A stretch of 55,503 nt of DNA from Prosthecobacter sp. (GTDB taxonomy: Bacteria > Verrucomicrobiota > Verrucomicrobiia > Verrucomicrobiales > Verrucomicrobiaceae): positions 1 to 55,503 of the forward strand of contig JABARQ010000018.1 of assembly GCA_019186985.1 (NCBI GenBank), written 5' to 3'. The position numbers and the translations under genes are program-made. Numbering within the stretch: position 1 is the first letter of the stretch; each line of letters begins with the position of its first letter. The notes beneath the pieces are model-generated. The model ran no database searches. It saw only the letters and a program-made list of their open reading frames with translations, and was not told the DNA's origin. Positions 17,472-26,184 of the stretch are shown here, piece by piece.

Positions 17472-18497
17472 GTGCATGGGCTCAAGTCGCACATAACCAA
17501 ACTGCCAAGTCTTATGTTGTTCATCACTACCCGCCTGCCCACACACAACACGGAACCGGAACTCAACCCGAACTTCATGTTTGACCTGGAAAACAATGCT
17601 TCAAGCCGCGGGTTCTTCTGCTGTGTCCGACACGACCGTGGGAAATACCAGGAAATCGGCAGCAAGGCCATGCTGGGCGAAATCAAAAACTCACGGTATC
17701 GCCAGGTGCTTTTGTACATCCACGGCTTCTCCAACCTGCCCGAAACCGTGTTTGCAGCAGCGGAGGAGTTTCAGATGCTGGCCAACAAGCGCAAGAAGGA
17801 TGAAGTGCTGGTTGTCCCGCTGATCTGGCCCTGCGACAACGACATGGGCATCGTGAAGGATTACTGGGACGATCAGAAGTCCGCAGACCAAAGCGCCTTC
17901 GCCTTTGGACGCATGCTCCAAAAGTTCATGGCCTGGCGGGGCAACGAGCAGGAAAACCCCGAGGATGACCCCTGCCTCAAGCGAATCAACGTCCTGGCCC
18001 ACTCCATGGGCAACCGGGTCTTTCGCGAGACATTGGTCAACTGGCGCAAATACGAACAGGCCAACGGCCTGCCCCTGCTGTTCCGCAACTCCTTCCTGAT
18101 CGCCGCGGACATCCTGAACGAATCCCTCCACAAGGGGCAGCCCGGCGAGCTCATCAGCCACTCCTCGCGCAATGTGGTGGTTTATTATGCCTCTGACGAC
18201 CTGGCCCTTCGCGCAAGCAAGGTTGCCAATCTCAAAAACGCCGAGGCCTCCCGGAGGCTTGGGCACACAGGCCCCGAGGACATGGACCTCACGCCCAAGA
18301 ATGTCTATGCCATTGACTGCGACGAGGTGAACACCGCCTACGACCCGCCCAAGGGCCATTCCTATTTCCGCAGCGGGAAAAAGTTCGGCACACCAGGCGT
18401 CGTGTTTGACCACATCATGAGCACCATGCTGACCGGCCGTGTTTTCCCCAGCGATGAATCAAGAAAGACGTCCATCCTCAGGCTCCAGAAAGCGTGA
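17472..18497 (+). CDS. Alpha/beta-hydrolase (DUF900-like)
   Basis: 341 residues if the ATG at 17472 is used; an in-frame ATG at 17514 (MLFITTRLP) is equally possible. The hydrolase fold is shown by the strand and oxyanion turn LLYIHGFSN (about 81-89), the nucleophile elbow VLAHSMGNRVF (Ser at about 165), and a late Asp/His pair likely in the VNTAYDPPKGHSYF segment (His at about 304). This arrangement matches the DUF900/lipase-like esterase families. There is no signal peptide, so it is probably cytoplasmic. Its base composition is less GC-rich than its neighbours. It stands alone and converges on the Calx-beta gene. The substrate is unknown. Confidence 0.7.
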   Translation: MHGLKSHITKLPSLMLFITTRLPTHNTEPELNPNFMFDLENNASSRGFFCCVRHDRGKYQEIGSKAMLGEIKNSRYRQVLLYIHGFSNLPETVFAAAEEFQMLANKRKKDEVLVVPLIWPCDNDMGIVKDYWDDQKSADQSAFAFGRMLQKFMAWRGNEQENPEDDPCLKRINVLAHSMGNRVFRETLVNWRKYEQANGLPLLFRNSFLIAADILNESLHKGQPGELISHSSRNVVVYYASDDLALRASKVANLKNAEASRRLGHTGPEDMDLTPKNVYAIDCDEVNTAYDPPKGHSYFRSGKKFGTPGVVFDHIMSTMLTGRVFPSDESRKTSILRLQKA

Positions 18498-18556
18498 GCC
18501 CTCCCGCCGCACGAGGCTTGAAGCTCAGCCCGGCCCGGACGTGGGCAGCCGCTTTG

Positions 18557-18589
18557 AAACAAAACGGCCTGTGGGTTTGCCACAGGCCG
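18557..18589 (-). terminator. Rho-independent terminator (minus strand)
   Basis: A perfect 10-bp stem CGGCCTGTGG (18565-18574) with CCACAGGCCG (18580-18589). On the minus strand it is followed by TTTTGTTTC. It sits between the convergent hydrolase and Calx-beta genes and serves the latter. Confidence 0.85.
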
Positions 18590-18625
18590 CTGAAGCTTGG
18601 TTCAAGCCAATGTTGGACAGAACTC

Positions 18626-20998
18626 CTAGTTCTGCACCTTGCCAAGCGTCACCTTGCCGCTCTCAGGATCCAGGTCATCCTTGGCATTGCTGATGAAGTA
18701 GCCATAGCCTCTTGGATCATCGCCCTTCTGCAGCAGGATGCCTTTGAAGGCCGGCGCTTTGGCGAAACCCGTCCAGGAAGGCGTGAAGCTGCCTGAAAAA
18801 AGCCCGGAGGCCGCAGCAGCCCTAAGAGTGAGATTCTTGTCCGTTTGATTGATCCTCGTCACCGTATTGCCGATGACGGCAAAATTTCTCACGGTGATGA
18901 CACTGGCAAGTTCAGGGCTGGTGAAGAGCAGCTGAGAATTGTTGGACGAAGGCGAAGTGCCAGCCAGATCCAGGGTCGACTGGAGAGTTTGGCTCTTGTC
19001 GTAGAAGGTTCCGACAGCATCCAGGCGAATGCCCGTGGGCCAGCCTGCCGTGTAGAGCTGAGTGGCGAGGGCCGCTGGAGTGGTTCCCGTGATCTGGGTG
19101 ACCGCAGGGCGGATCCACCTGAGATCGACACCCGCCACATCACTGAGGGGTTGCGTCGGAGCCACCGTCATTGCGCCGCTCAGGCTGCCACCTTTCACTG
19201 AACTTGCGGCTCCAGGTGTGTTCAACTGGGCGAAGAAGGGATACATGGATTCGGTGACGAGCGCGCTGCTGGCCGTGAAGGCGCTGCCATCCGCCAAAGA
19301 CCCTGCAAAGGTCACCGTGCCGTTGCTGCCGAGAAAGAGAACACCATAGCCCGCACCTTGTGGGTAGTTATGCGTGTCGATGACCGGATTCTGGGCCTTG
19401 GCAGGCAGCGCCACGTTGAAGGTCCCCCTGGTCAGGGGCGTCTTCGGCGTGGTGCGGCTGAGCATCGCGGCCGGCACCTTGAATGACGTGCCGTTGTAAT
19501 GAGCGCGTTCCGCCAGCCCGGCAACCACCAGACTGGCACTCTCAATGATGTTCACTGTGATGCCATTGGTTCCATGCATCAGGGCCAGCGACCTGCTTTC
19601 ATTGATTTTCAGAGTGCTGCTGGGTTTCGAACCCTGTTTGAAAACCACAGAGTTATTACCATAGATGACGCCTGTGACCGGTGTTGTGCTGCCGCCCAAA
19701 ACGAGCTTGCCGCTCAATGCTCCCGTGGCAGGTATCAGCGTTCCGGTAAAATAGCCCACGGAATTGTTGCTCACCGCTGTACTTCCCTGGGGGGAGAGCA
19801 AGCCGTGGAAAGTATTTCCTTTGCTTGCATTGGCCTCTGGGAAAAAGACATCATTGGCCTTTAGAAATGTAGCGACAACCGCGACGTCACCAGCCGGCAT
19901 CTTGAAGCTGACTTCGTTGCCAAGCATGGCAAGCTCGGAGGGCGGCGGGTTTGACAGGGTCCAATGGCTGAAGATATGGTCCTTCATGGGGGTCGCCTTC
20001 AGCCTGACCGTCGTTCCGACGACCATTTTTGACGCCTGAGGCTTGCCGCTGCTTGATGAGGGAAGCAGCGGTGTCCCTGAACTGGATGGGGTGACAGAAA
20101 GCGCCACGGTTCCTGAACTGGGAGCCGAGCGCGTCACGGTGACATTGTACCTGCGGTCGAAGTTAAACTTGCGCTTCAGCTCGGTCTTGTTGCCATGAAG
20201 GTCATATGCAGTCACGGTCAGCTCATTCTGCTGACCCTCATTCGGGGCGATTTCAAGGGCCCAAGGCACTCGGGTAGCCTTGGTTTTGCTATCCAGAGTG
20301 AGAGTTGCAAGAACCGGTGCCGTGTTGTTGAGGACCACCTCCACACGGTCAATACCGTTCAGGTCACCGGCAATGCCTTCGACCTTGTATGGGCTCGTGG
20401 TACTGAGCTTTGCTTTATCGGCAAGTCCAGTGATCGACAGGCTGGGCTTCACCGTGTCTGTCGCAGCAATTCGCACCGTGGTTGATGAGACCCCGCCCAG
20501 AGTTGCTCCCACCGGACCGGCCAAGATGGCCGTAAATCGCCTGTTGGAAACTTTGCCTGTCTTTTTCACAAGGCTGATGGTCTGCTTCATCTCGGTGACA
20601 TTGGCAGCAAATGTCACCGTTTGATTCGTGATGGCGGTGTAGTCCGTTCCAGCCTGTGCAGCTGAAATGGGCGGCATGGCGTTCGCAGTTCCATCTTGTG
20701 TGGAAAGGTTCACTGTGACGGATCCCGTGTGAGCTGAGCAGGTCATGACGACCTCCACGCTCGCATCCAACTGGTCCGCAATGTAGGTGGCTGACTCGAA
20801 CGCAATGACAGGCAACGGTTCCTGCGCGTGCGCCGCCGTCATCCACAAACCCTGGCCGAGAGCGATCAACAGCAACATGAATGGAGGCAGAACGGCTGAC
20901 ATCCTTCCAGCAAGGCAGGAAGGATGATTGAAAGCCCAGGTCGCACCTTGGGTTAGACTGTTGCGGCTTATGATTTTGTCTTGATTATTTTGTTTCAT
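18626..20998 (-). CDS. Secreted Calx-beta/Ig-like exoprotein with shared C-terminal module
   Basis: 790 residues with a long n-region before the signal-peptide core (PPFMLLLIALGQGL, cleavage near AHAQ, about residue 59). A later ATG at 20902 would give a more ordinary signal peptide. The mature part starts with a Calx-beta-like domain (about 62-175), then an Ig-like segment (KPSLSITGLADKAKL) and a bacterial-repeat domain (VVGTTVRLKATP...FSHWTLSNPP, with MPAGDVAVVATF). The C-terminal 410 residues are the same module found in the CAP and sugar-dehydrogenase giants of this window, ending GLFSGSF...KAPAFKGILLQ...GYGYF. GC content is lower than in neighbouring genes. Likely surface or secreted adhesion-type protein; no enzyme signature seen. 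Confidence 0.78.
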   Translation of the reverse strand: MKQNNQDKIISRNSLTQGATWAFNHPSCLAGRMSAVLPPFMLLLIALGQGLWMTAAHAQEPLPVIAFESATYIADQLDASVEVVMTCSAHTGSVTVNLSTQDGTANAMPPISAAQAGTDYTAITNQTVTFAANVTEMKQTISLVKKTGKVSNRRFTAILAGPVGATLGGVSSTTVRIAATDTVKPSLSITGLADKAKLSTTSPYKVEGIAGDLNGIDRVEVVLNNTAPVLATLTLDSKTKATRVPWALEIAPNEGQQNELTVTAYDLHGNKTELKRKFNFDRRYNVTVTRSAPSSGTVALSVTPSSSGTPLLPSSSSGKPQASKMVVGTTVRLKATPMKDHIFSHWTLSNPPPSELAMLGNEVSFKMPAGDVAVVATFLKANDVFFPEANASKGNTFHGLLSPQGSTAVSNNSVGYFTGTLIPATGALSGKLVLGGSTTPVTGVIYGNNSVVFKQGSKPSSTLKINESRSLALMHGTNGITVNIIESASLVVAGLAERAHYNGTSFKVPAAMLSRTTPKTPLTRGTFNVALPAKAQNPVIDTHNYPQGAGYGVLFLGSNGTVTFAGSLADGSAFTASSALVTESMYPFFAQLNTPGAASSVKGGSLSGAMTVAPTQPLSDVAGVDLRWIRPAVTQITGTTPAALATQLYTAGWPTGIRLDAVGTFYDKSQTLQSTLDLAGTSPSSNNSQLLFTSPELASVITVRNFAVIGNTVTRINQTDKNLTLRAAAASGLFSGSFTPSWTGFAKAPAFKGILLQKGDDPRGYGYFISNAKDDLDPESGKVTLGKVQN

Positions 20999-21568
20999 CT
21001 TTTGTTTTTTTGAGTTTTTTTACTAAAGTTTCGAAATTATTTGGACTAAACGGTTTTGAATTTGGCCTTTCAGCTAGGCGGAGCGCGCGTGGCACAAAGC
21101 CCCCAAACTAGGAAGTTTGTGATGAGTGCTAAACTTTTCGAAAGCGGTGGCACAACATTCTTTCTTGGGCACAATCCACTCATAATCAGCTTCTTGGAGA
21201 GCTGGCGGCAGACCTGAGGTTCGCTGTTTTGAGTGACGATCTTATTACAATTCACCATTTCGGGCGAACATTTGTTCAATTTTAGACTCAAGTCATGTCG
21301 GATAAACTACCGACTTATCTAAATTTTTATCGCATTTATTTTCATTAACTTTCTTATCAAAGCAAACAAGCCAGCGCCCTTCTTCCCGAAGTCTCGGAGC
21401 GCTCACGCCCTCGAACTCGCTTTTGATTTCAGCTTCGAAGCATAGGGAGCCTTGCTAGACCTGCGGAGGCGACGGTTCCCGGGCCGCTGGAACTGGGGTG
21501 GATTGCCCCTTGCTTCGCGGTCGCGCTGGCTTTGTTCGCAGGATTCCGCCCCCTTCCCTTCCGCCACC
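20999..21568. other. AT-rich intergenic region
   Basis: About 570 bp between the divergent Calx-beta and sulfatase genes. The part 20999-21360 is strikingly AT-rich for this genome, with runs such as TTTTGTTTTTTTGAG and TTAACTTTCTTATC, and should contain the promoter of the Calx-beta gene. A 73-codon minus-strand frame at 21070-21291 has no coding character. I saw no RNA gene or clear repeat. Confidence 0.5.
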
Positions 21569-23002
21569 ATGCGCCTTTCCCTCCTCGCCTTCGCCGCCCT
21601 GCTTGGGTTTACCGGTCTTCACTCGCGCCTGAACGCCGTGGAGAGTCCGCCGCCCAACGTAGTCCTCATGCTGGTCGATGACCTGGGCTGGACGGACCTG
21701 GGCTGCTACGGCAGCAAGTACTACGAGACGCCAAACATCGACCGCCTGGCCCGGGAGGGCATGCGTTTCCTCAACGCCTGCTCCGCCTGCACGGTGTGCT
21801 CGCCCACCCGGGCGGCGGTGCTGACGGGGAAAAGCCCGGCCCGACTGCATCTCACCGACTGGATCGCCGGTCATCAGCGGCCGCACGCGCGGCTGAAGAT
21901 CCCCGACTGGACCCAGCACCTGCCCCTGGAGGAGGAAACCCTGGCCGAGCGGCTGAAAACCCGCGGTTATGCCACGGCCAGCATCGGCAAGTGGCACCTG
22001 GGCGGACCGGAGTTTTATCCGGAGACGCAGGGTTTTGACACGAACATCGGCGGCACGCATGGAGGATCGCCGCCGAGTTATTTCTCGCCCTATGGCATCG
22101 AGACCCTGAAGGACGGTCCCAAGGGCGAGTTCCTGACTGACCGCCTGACCGAGGAGGCCGTCGGTTTCATCGAGCGCCACAAGGACAAGCCCTTCTTCCT
22201 TTACCTGCCGCATTATGCCATGCACACGCCGATCATGGGCAAGCCGGAGGTGGTGGAGAAGTATCAGAAGAAGCGTCCCGCCGGAGGTCATGGCAACCCT
22301 GTCTATGCGGCCCTCGTCGAGAGCGTGGACGACAGCGTGGGGCGTCTGCGCGCCACCCTGGAGAAGGAGGGTCTCTGGGAGAACACCCTGTTCATCTTCA
22401 CCAGCGACAACGGCGGACTGTCCGGCCTGGTCAGCGCCCGCGGCTGGCAGCGCGGCCCCACGGACAACAGCCCCTCGCGGCTTGGCAAGGGCAGCCCGTA
22501 TGACGGCGGCGTGCATGTGCCGCTGATCGTCACCTGGCCGGGCCGGATCCAGCCTGGTGGCGAGTGCGAGGCGCCGGTCATCAGTTACGACCACCTGCCG
22601 ACGGTGCTGGAGGCCACCGGCACCCCGCTGAAGGAGGGCCAGGTCATCGACGGCGAATCCCTGCTGCCGCTGCTGACGGACAAAGGTCATCTGAAGCGCG
22701 AGGCCATCCACTGGCACTACCCGCACTACCATCCCGGCGGCGCCACGCCCTATTCCGCCATTCAGGAGGGCGACTGGAGGCTCATCGAGTTCCTGGAAAC
22801 CGGCCGCACTGAGCTTTACAACCTGCGCCGTGATCCCGGCGAGATGCAGGACGTGGCCGACCTGGACACCGATGTCGCCCAGCGCCTGCTCGAACGTCTT
22901 CAGGCCTGGAAGCGCGAGGTCGGCGCCCAGGAGCCGACGCCGAACGAAGAGTTCGACATCGAGTCCGCCTGGGACGGGCCGGCGAAGAAGGGCAGGAAAT
23001 GA
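21569..23002 (+). CDS. Secreted sulfatase (Cys-type)
   Basis: 477 residues from the ATG at 21569, which starts a signal peptide (MRLSLLAFAALLGFTGLHS). Type I sulfatase hallmarks are VVLMLVDDLGW (metal-binding Asp pair 37-38), CSPTRAAVLTGK with C77 as the formylglycine precursor in the C-x-P-x-R motif, IGKWHLGG, and FTSDNGG with the second metal pair. Length fits arylsulfatase A-like enzymes. Activation needs a formylglycine-generating enzyme or anSME encoded elsewhere. It probably desulfates extracellular polysaccharides, an activity for which this phylum carries many paralogues. A small DUF3592 gene follows 14 bp downstream. Confidence 0.92.
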   Translation: MRLSLLAFAALLGFTGLHSRLNAVESPPPNVVLMLVDDLGWTDLGCYGSKYYETPNIDRLAREGMRFLNACSACTVCSPTRAAVLTGKSPARLHLTDWIAGHQRPHARLKIPDWTQHLPLEEETLAERLKTRGYATASIGKWHLGGPEFYPETQGFDTNIGGTHGGSPPSYFSPYGIETLKDGPKGEFLTDRLTEEAVGFIERHKDKPFFLYLPHYAMHTPIMGKPEVVEKYQKKRPAGGHGNPVYAALVESVDDSVGRLRATLEKEGLWENTLFIFTSDNGGLSGLVSARGWQRGPTDNSPSRLGKGSPYDGGVHVPLIVTWPGRIQPGGECEAPVISYDHLPTVLEATGTPLKEGQVIDGESLLPLLTDKGHLKREAIHWHYPHYHPGGATPYSAIQEGDWRLIEFLETGRTELYNLRRDPGEMQDVADLDTDVAQRLLERLQAWKREVGAQEPTPNEEFDIESAWDGPAKKGRK

Positions 23003-23016
23003 CCGACTGAGTCCTC

Positions 23017-23445
23017 ATGCTGCCGGCCCTCCTTCTCAGTCTCACCGGCCTGGTCCTGATGTACTTCGACCGGACCCGGCTGATCCTGGCCCTTCGCTCC
23101 TACTTCTGGAAACCCACACGGGCCGTGGTGACCGATCTGGAGAACACCTCCTTTGTCCTGGATGGAGTGGGCCGGAGCGGCCCCCAGGTGACGCATTTTC
23201 GCGAACTCACCTACAGCTTCCAATACCATGTCCACGGCGTGGAGCATCGCACCCAGAACTACTGTTTTGGCGGGCACATGGACCAGGCATCGGCCAACTA
23301 CCACGTCGGTGATGAAACCATCCTCTATGTGGATCCGCGACATCCGGAGCAGGCCGTGGTGCGGAGGGGCATCATGCCCAGTCAGCTCATTGCACCCGGA
23401 CTCGTGCTGGCAGGGGCGATCGTCTTCATCCTCGGCCGCAGCTAG
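23017..23445 (+). CDS. DUF3592-type membrane protein
   Basis: A 142-residue protein with one hydrophobic helix at each end (about 1-20 and 122-140) and a beta-rich central domain (THFRELTYSFQYHVHGVEH, then VGDETILYVDPRHPEQAVVR). The phrase V-x-YxP/YVDPRHP before the second helix is characteristic of DUF3592 proteins. The central domain should sit on one face of the membrane. It starts 14 bp after the sulfatase stop and may be co-transcribed with it, but no functional link is known. Confidence 0.7.
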   Translation: MLPALLLSLTGLVLMYFDRTRLILALRSYFWKPTRAVVTDLENTSFVLDGVGRSGPQVTHFRELTYSFQYHVHGVEHRTQNYCFGGHMDQASANYHVGDETILYVDPRHPEQAVVRRGIMPSQLIAPGLVLAGAIVFILGRS

Positions 23446-23453
23446 CCGACCGC

Positions 23454-23603
23454 AGGGCTCATGCATCCAATCGGCCAAGGATGGGTTCTCATGGCTTCAG
23501 TGACAGGATTCACAGGATCCACAGGATTTTTCAGACCTGTTCATCCTGCCATCTTGTAAATCCTGTCGCAAAAACCCGTTTCTCACTTGGATGCGTGAGC
23601 CCT
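23454..23603. repeat. 150-bp palindromic MITE-like element
   Basis: Terminal inverted repeats of 17 bp with one mismatch: AGGGCTCATGCATCCAA (23454-23470) and TTGGATGCGTGAGCCCT (23587-23603). Inside is a second imperfect palindrome, GACAGGATTCACAGGAT... against ...TGTAAATCCTGTC (23502-23567), built from repeated CAGGAT units. No coding sequence. It lies between the DUF3592 gene and thiH. Confidence 0.7.
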
Positions 23604-23629
23604 GGTCGGCTGGTCTTGTCTCCTGATCG

Positions 23630-23657
23630 TTGCGCAGGTGCCTGACAGGCGTATAAA
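23630..23657 (+). promoter_or_regulatory. Candidate thiH promoter with palindrome in spacer
   Basis: TTGCGC (23630-23635), a 16-bp spacer and TATAAA (23652-23657) form a plausible sigma-70 promoter 26 bp before the ATG at 23684. The spacer contains the palindrome GCCTG-A-CAGGC (23640-23650), a possible operator. I see no TPP riboswitch in the short leader. Confidence 0.35.
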
Positions 23658-23683
23658 CCCTGCCCCCCTTGGTGCCCTTTCCC

Positions 23684-24817
23684 ATGCCTTCCGAATTTCT
23701 GCCGATCCTTGATGCCCTGCCGGCGCGCAAATCGCCGCTCATGGAGCGCTTCGGGTCGCTTCTGGAGGTGAAGACGCCCTCGCAGCTCGAAGCCATGGCG
23801 CGTGAGGCGCGGCAGGTGACCCGGCGGAATTTCGGACGGACCATGCGCCTGTTTGCGCCGCTGTACCTGTCCAACGAGTGCGTCAACAACTGCTCCTACT
23901 GCGGTTTTTCACGCGACAACACGAGCATCATGCGCGTGACCCTGACCGTCGAGCAGGTGGTCCGTGAGGCGCGGCATCTGGTGGAGCAGGGCTTTCGCAA
24001 CATCCTGCTGGTGGCGGGTGAGCATCCGAAGTTTGTCAGCAACGGTTATCTTGAAGAATGCATCCGGGCGATCCGCGACTTTGTGCCGACCATCGGCATC
24101 GAGATCGGCCCGACGGAGGCGCCGGAGTATGAACGTCTGGTGAAGGCCGGCTGCGAAGGCCTGGTCGTGTATCAGGAAACGTATGACCGCGCCGTGTATG
24201 CCGACATGCACACGGCGGGGCCGAAGAAGGACTTTGACTGGCGCATCGCCTGTCCGGAGCGCGGTTATGAAGGTGGCTTCCGGCGCCTCGGCATCGGGGC
24301 GTTGTTCGGCCTGAGCGACTGGCGGCTGGAGGCCCTGAGGCTGGCGGCGCATCTGGAGCATCTTTACAAGCACTGCTGGAAGGCCTCGTTCACCGTGGCC
24401 TTCCCGAGGCTGCGCCCGGCGGCGGGAGGGTTCCATCCGCTGACGGGCTTCCCTGACTGGGCGCTGGTGCAGACGATCTGCGCCTTCCGTCTCACCTTTC
24501 CCGAGGTGGGCATCGTGCTGAGCACGCGCGAGCCTGCACCGCTGCGGGATGCGCTGGCCACGCTGGGCATCACCACCATGAGCGCCGGAAGTCACACCGA
24601 ACCCGGCGGCTACACCGGGGTCGGAACGGATGACCTGCATCAGACCGTGAAGGGCCGTCGTGTGGAGCTGGCTGGCAAGGATGAGAAGGCACGGGCGGAG
24701 GGCCAGTTCGGCATTGCCGATGAACGCTCGGCGGCGGAGGTGGCGGACATGCTGTCACGCCAGGGCCTGGACGCCGTCTGGAAGGACTGGGATGCCGCGA
24801 TCCTGTCTGCAGCCTGA
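23684..24817 (+). CDS. thiH: 2-iminoacetate synthase (thiazole biosynthesis)
   Basis: 377 residues from the ATG at 23684; a GTG 15 bp earlier is also in frame. It is a radical SAM enzyme with the cluster motif C66-x3-C70-x2-C73 in CVNNCSYCGF. It also has the ThiH-specific APLYLSNEC lead-in, the VAGEHPKF and GLVVYQETYD segments, and the C-terminal MSAGSHTEPGGY. It cleaves tyrosine to 2-iminoacetate (dehydroglycine) for the thiazole ring of thiamine, handing the product to ThiG. No other thi gene is in the window. Its stop codon abuts the folA-derived tandem repeats, and it converges with folA. Confidence 0.93.
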   Translation: MPSEFLPILDALPARKSPLMERFGSLLEVKTPSQLEAMAREARQVTRRNFGRTMRLFAPLYLSNECVNNCSYCGFSRDNTSIMRVTLTVEQVVREARHLVEQGFRNILLVAGEHPKFVSNGYLEECIRAIRDFVPTIGIEIGPTEAPEYERLVKAGCEGLVVYQETYDRAVYADMHTAGPKKDFDWRIACPERGYEGGFRRLGIGALFGLSDWRLEALRLAAHLEHLYKHCWKASFTVAFPRLRPAAGGFHPLTGFPDWALVQTICAFRLTFPEVGIVLSTREPAPLRDALATLGITTMSAGSHTEPGGYTGVGTDDLHQTVKGRRVELAGKDEKARAEGQFGIADERSAAEVADMLSRQGLDAVWKDWDAAILSAA

Positions 24818-25117
24818 TCCGCAGATTTCACAGATGACTCAGATGGGATGAGAGGCTCGATCAGGGGGATGGAATCGTGCGCTGGTAGTAGCGGAGCTCG
24901 AGATCGGGCATGATGCCTGACGACCATGGTATCCGCAGATTTCGCAGATGGCTCAGGTGGGAGGCCGGCCGGAGGATGACGGCTTGCGCTGGTAGTAGCG
25001 GAGCTCGAGATCGGGCATGATGCCTGACGACCATGGTATTCGCAGATTTCGCAGATGGCTCAGGTGGGAGGCCGGCCGGAGGATGACGGCTTGCGCTGGT
25101 AGTAGCGGAACTCGAGG
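24817..25117. repeat. Tandem duplication of the folA 3' end (107-114 bp units)
   Basis: Three tandem units: 24817-24930 (114 bp, diverged in the middle), 24931-25037 (107 bp) and 25038 to about 25117, the last being the true end of folA. Each contains the complement of codons for PDLE(L/F)RYYQR, and the second repeats the whole tail through the stop codon. The units share CGCAGATTTC(G/A)CAGATG at one edge. It fills the whole gap between the convergent thiH and folA genes. Confidence 0.85.
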
Positions 25118-25551
25118 TCGGGGGTTGATTCGAGGACGTCCTGCAAGGTGAACAGGTGCTCGAAGGCAGGCAGGCGTGTGTCGCCTTCGTAAGGGTGCTG
25201 GATCCAGGTCAGGTAGAGGCCGTCGCACTGCGGCAGCAGCTCCGCATAAACCTGGGCGCCGCCGATGACAAAGACGGTGCTGTCTTCCGGGCAGACGCCA
25301 GGAAGTTCGGAGACATCGCGGATGACCGTGATGCCTTCACGGGGCGGCATCGTGCGGCTGAGGACGATGTTCTGGCGGCCGGGGAGCGGGCGGCCGATGG
25401 ATTCAAAGGTCGTGCGCCCCATGAGGATGGGATGGCCAAGGGTCGTGCGCTTGAAGAACTTCAGGTCCTCCGGGAAGTGCCAGGGCAGGGTTCCCTCGCG
25501 CCCGATGACGCGGTTGGAGGACATGGCGACGATGGCGATCAGGCGGGGCAT
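25060..25551 (-). CDS. folA: Dihydrofolate reductase
   Basis: A 163-residue cytoplasmic enzyme that reduces dihydrofolate to tetrahydrofolate with NADPH. Seen directly: IAIVAMSSNRVIG, the substrate loop LPWHFPEDLKFFKR with the active-site acid at D29, MGRTTFESIGRPLPGR (NADPH binding), and VIGGAQVYAELLP. The last beta strand reads LEFRYYQRK and is followed by a short SSSGRPPT tail. Length is typical. It starts 18 bp after the cupin gene, so the two may form an operon. The 3' end has been copied twice downstream (24817-25037), leaving gene fragments after the stop. Confidence 0.95.
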   Translation of the reverse strand: MPRLIAIVAMSSNRVIGREGTLPWHFPEDLKFFKRTTLGHPILMGRTTFESIGRPLPGRQNIVLSRTMPPREGITVIRDVSELPGVCPEDSTVFVIGGAQVYAELLPQCDGLYLTWIQHPYEGDTRLPAFEHLFTLQDVLESTPDLEFRYYQRKPSSSGRPPT

Positions 25552-25569
25552 GATGGAGAGGCGCAGCCC

Positions 25570-26046
25570 TTACTCCTCGCCTTTGAAATAATCCACCTCC
25601 TGCATCTCAAAGACCTTCTTTTGCGGCTTCACCAGCCACTTGCCGGAATCGGGGTAATGGATGACATCGGCCTGCGGGTGGTCGGCGATGACCAGGAAGA
25701 CGAACTCCTCATCGCCGGTGTTGGTGAACTGGTGGGCCTCGCCCGGAGGAATGACGAGGTAGTCACCGGCGATCACGGGCTGCCTGCCTGCCGGGGTGCG
25801 GACCTGGCCGCTGCCGCTGAGGATGTAGTAGGCCTCCCACTGGGCGGCGTGTTCGTGAAAGGGGAAGTTGGACTTGCCCGGCGGGATGCTGTGCATCTCC
25901 ACGTCAAAGGGATGACCGCCTCCCCAGGCGCCGGTGTCCTTGACGCCACCGGCCGCCTGGCTCAAGGCGCGGCGCATCACGGCAAAGGCGCCGCCCGGTG
26001 AAGACTGGGCGGTCCAGGTCAGATCTTCGGATTGAATTCTTGTCAT
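25570..26046 (-). CDS. Cupin-domain protein
   Basis: 158 residues from the ATG at 26046; a TTG at 26079 is in frame. It has a single cupin barrel with both motifs. Motif 1 is FPFHEHAAQWEAYYILSGSG (metal-ligand His-His-Glu pattern) and motif 2 is GDYLVIPPGEAHQFTNTGD (final His ligand). No signal peptide. Such small proteins include mannose-6-phosphate isomerase-like and dioxygenase-like members, and nothing here selects a substrate. It is followed closely by folA. Confidence 0.82.
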   Translation of the reverse strand: MTRIQSEDLTWTAQSSPGGAFAVMRRALSQAAGGVKDTGAWGGGHPFDVEMHSIPPGKSNFPFHEHAAQWEAYYILSGSGQVRTPAGRQPVIAGDYLVIPPGEAHQFTNTGDEEFVFLVIADHPQADVIHYPDSGKWLVKPQKKVFEMQEVDYFKGEE

Positions 26047-26184
26047 GGTGTTTTCAGGAGTTCCCGGAATCAGCCGCAAGACTGAATGCCGTTCGTGTCC
26101 GGATCATGGCATAAACCCCTGGAAGACGTGAAGCGTTTTTCAAACGCCGGGAAGGTTCGGCCGTCACCACCGGACATAAAAAAA

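Noticed and set aside
21070..21291. A 73-codon minus-strand frame in the AT-rich region
   Set aside because: No motif, poor coding character, and it sits where the neighbouring gene's promoter is expected.
23604..23683. TPP riboswitch before thiH
   Set aside because: The leader is too short and lacks the conserved thi-box elements.
24817..25117. CRISPR-like repetition
   Set aside because: Units are long (107-114 bp), contiguous without spacers, and derive from the folA 3' end.
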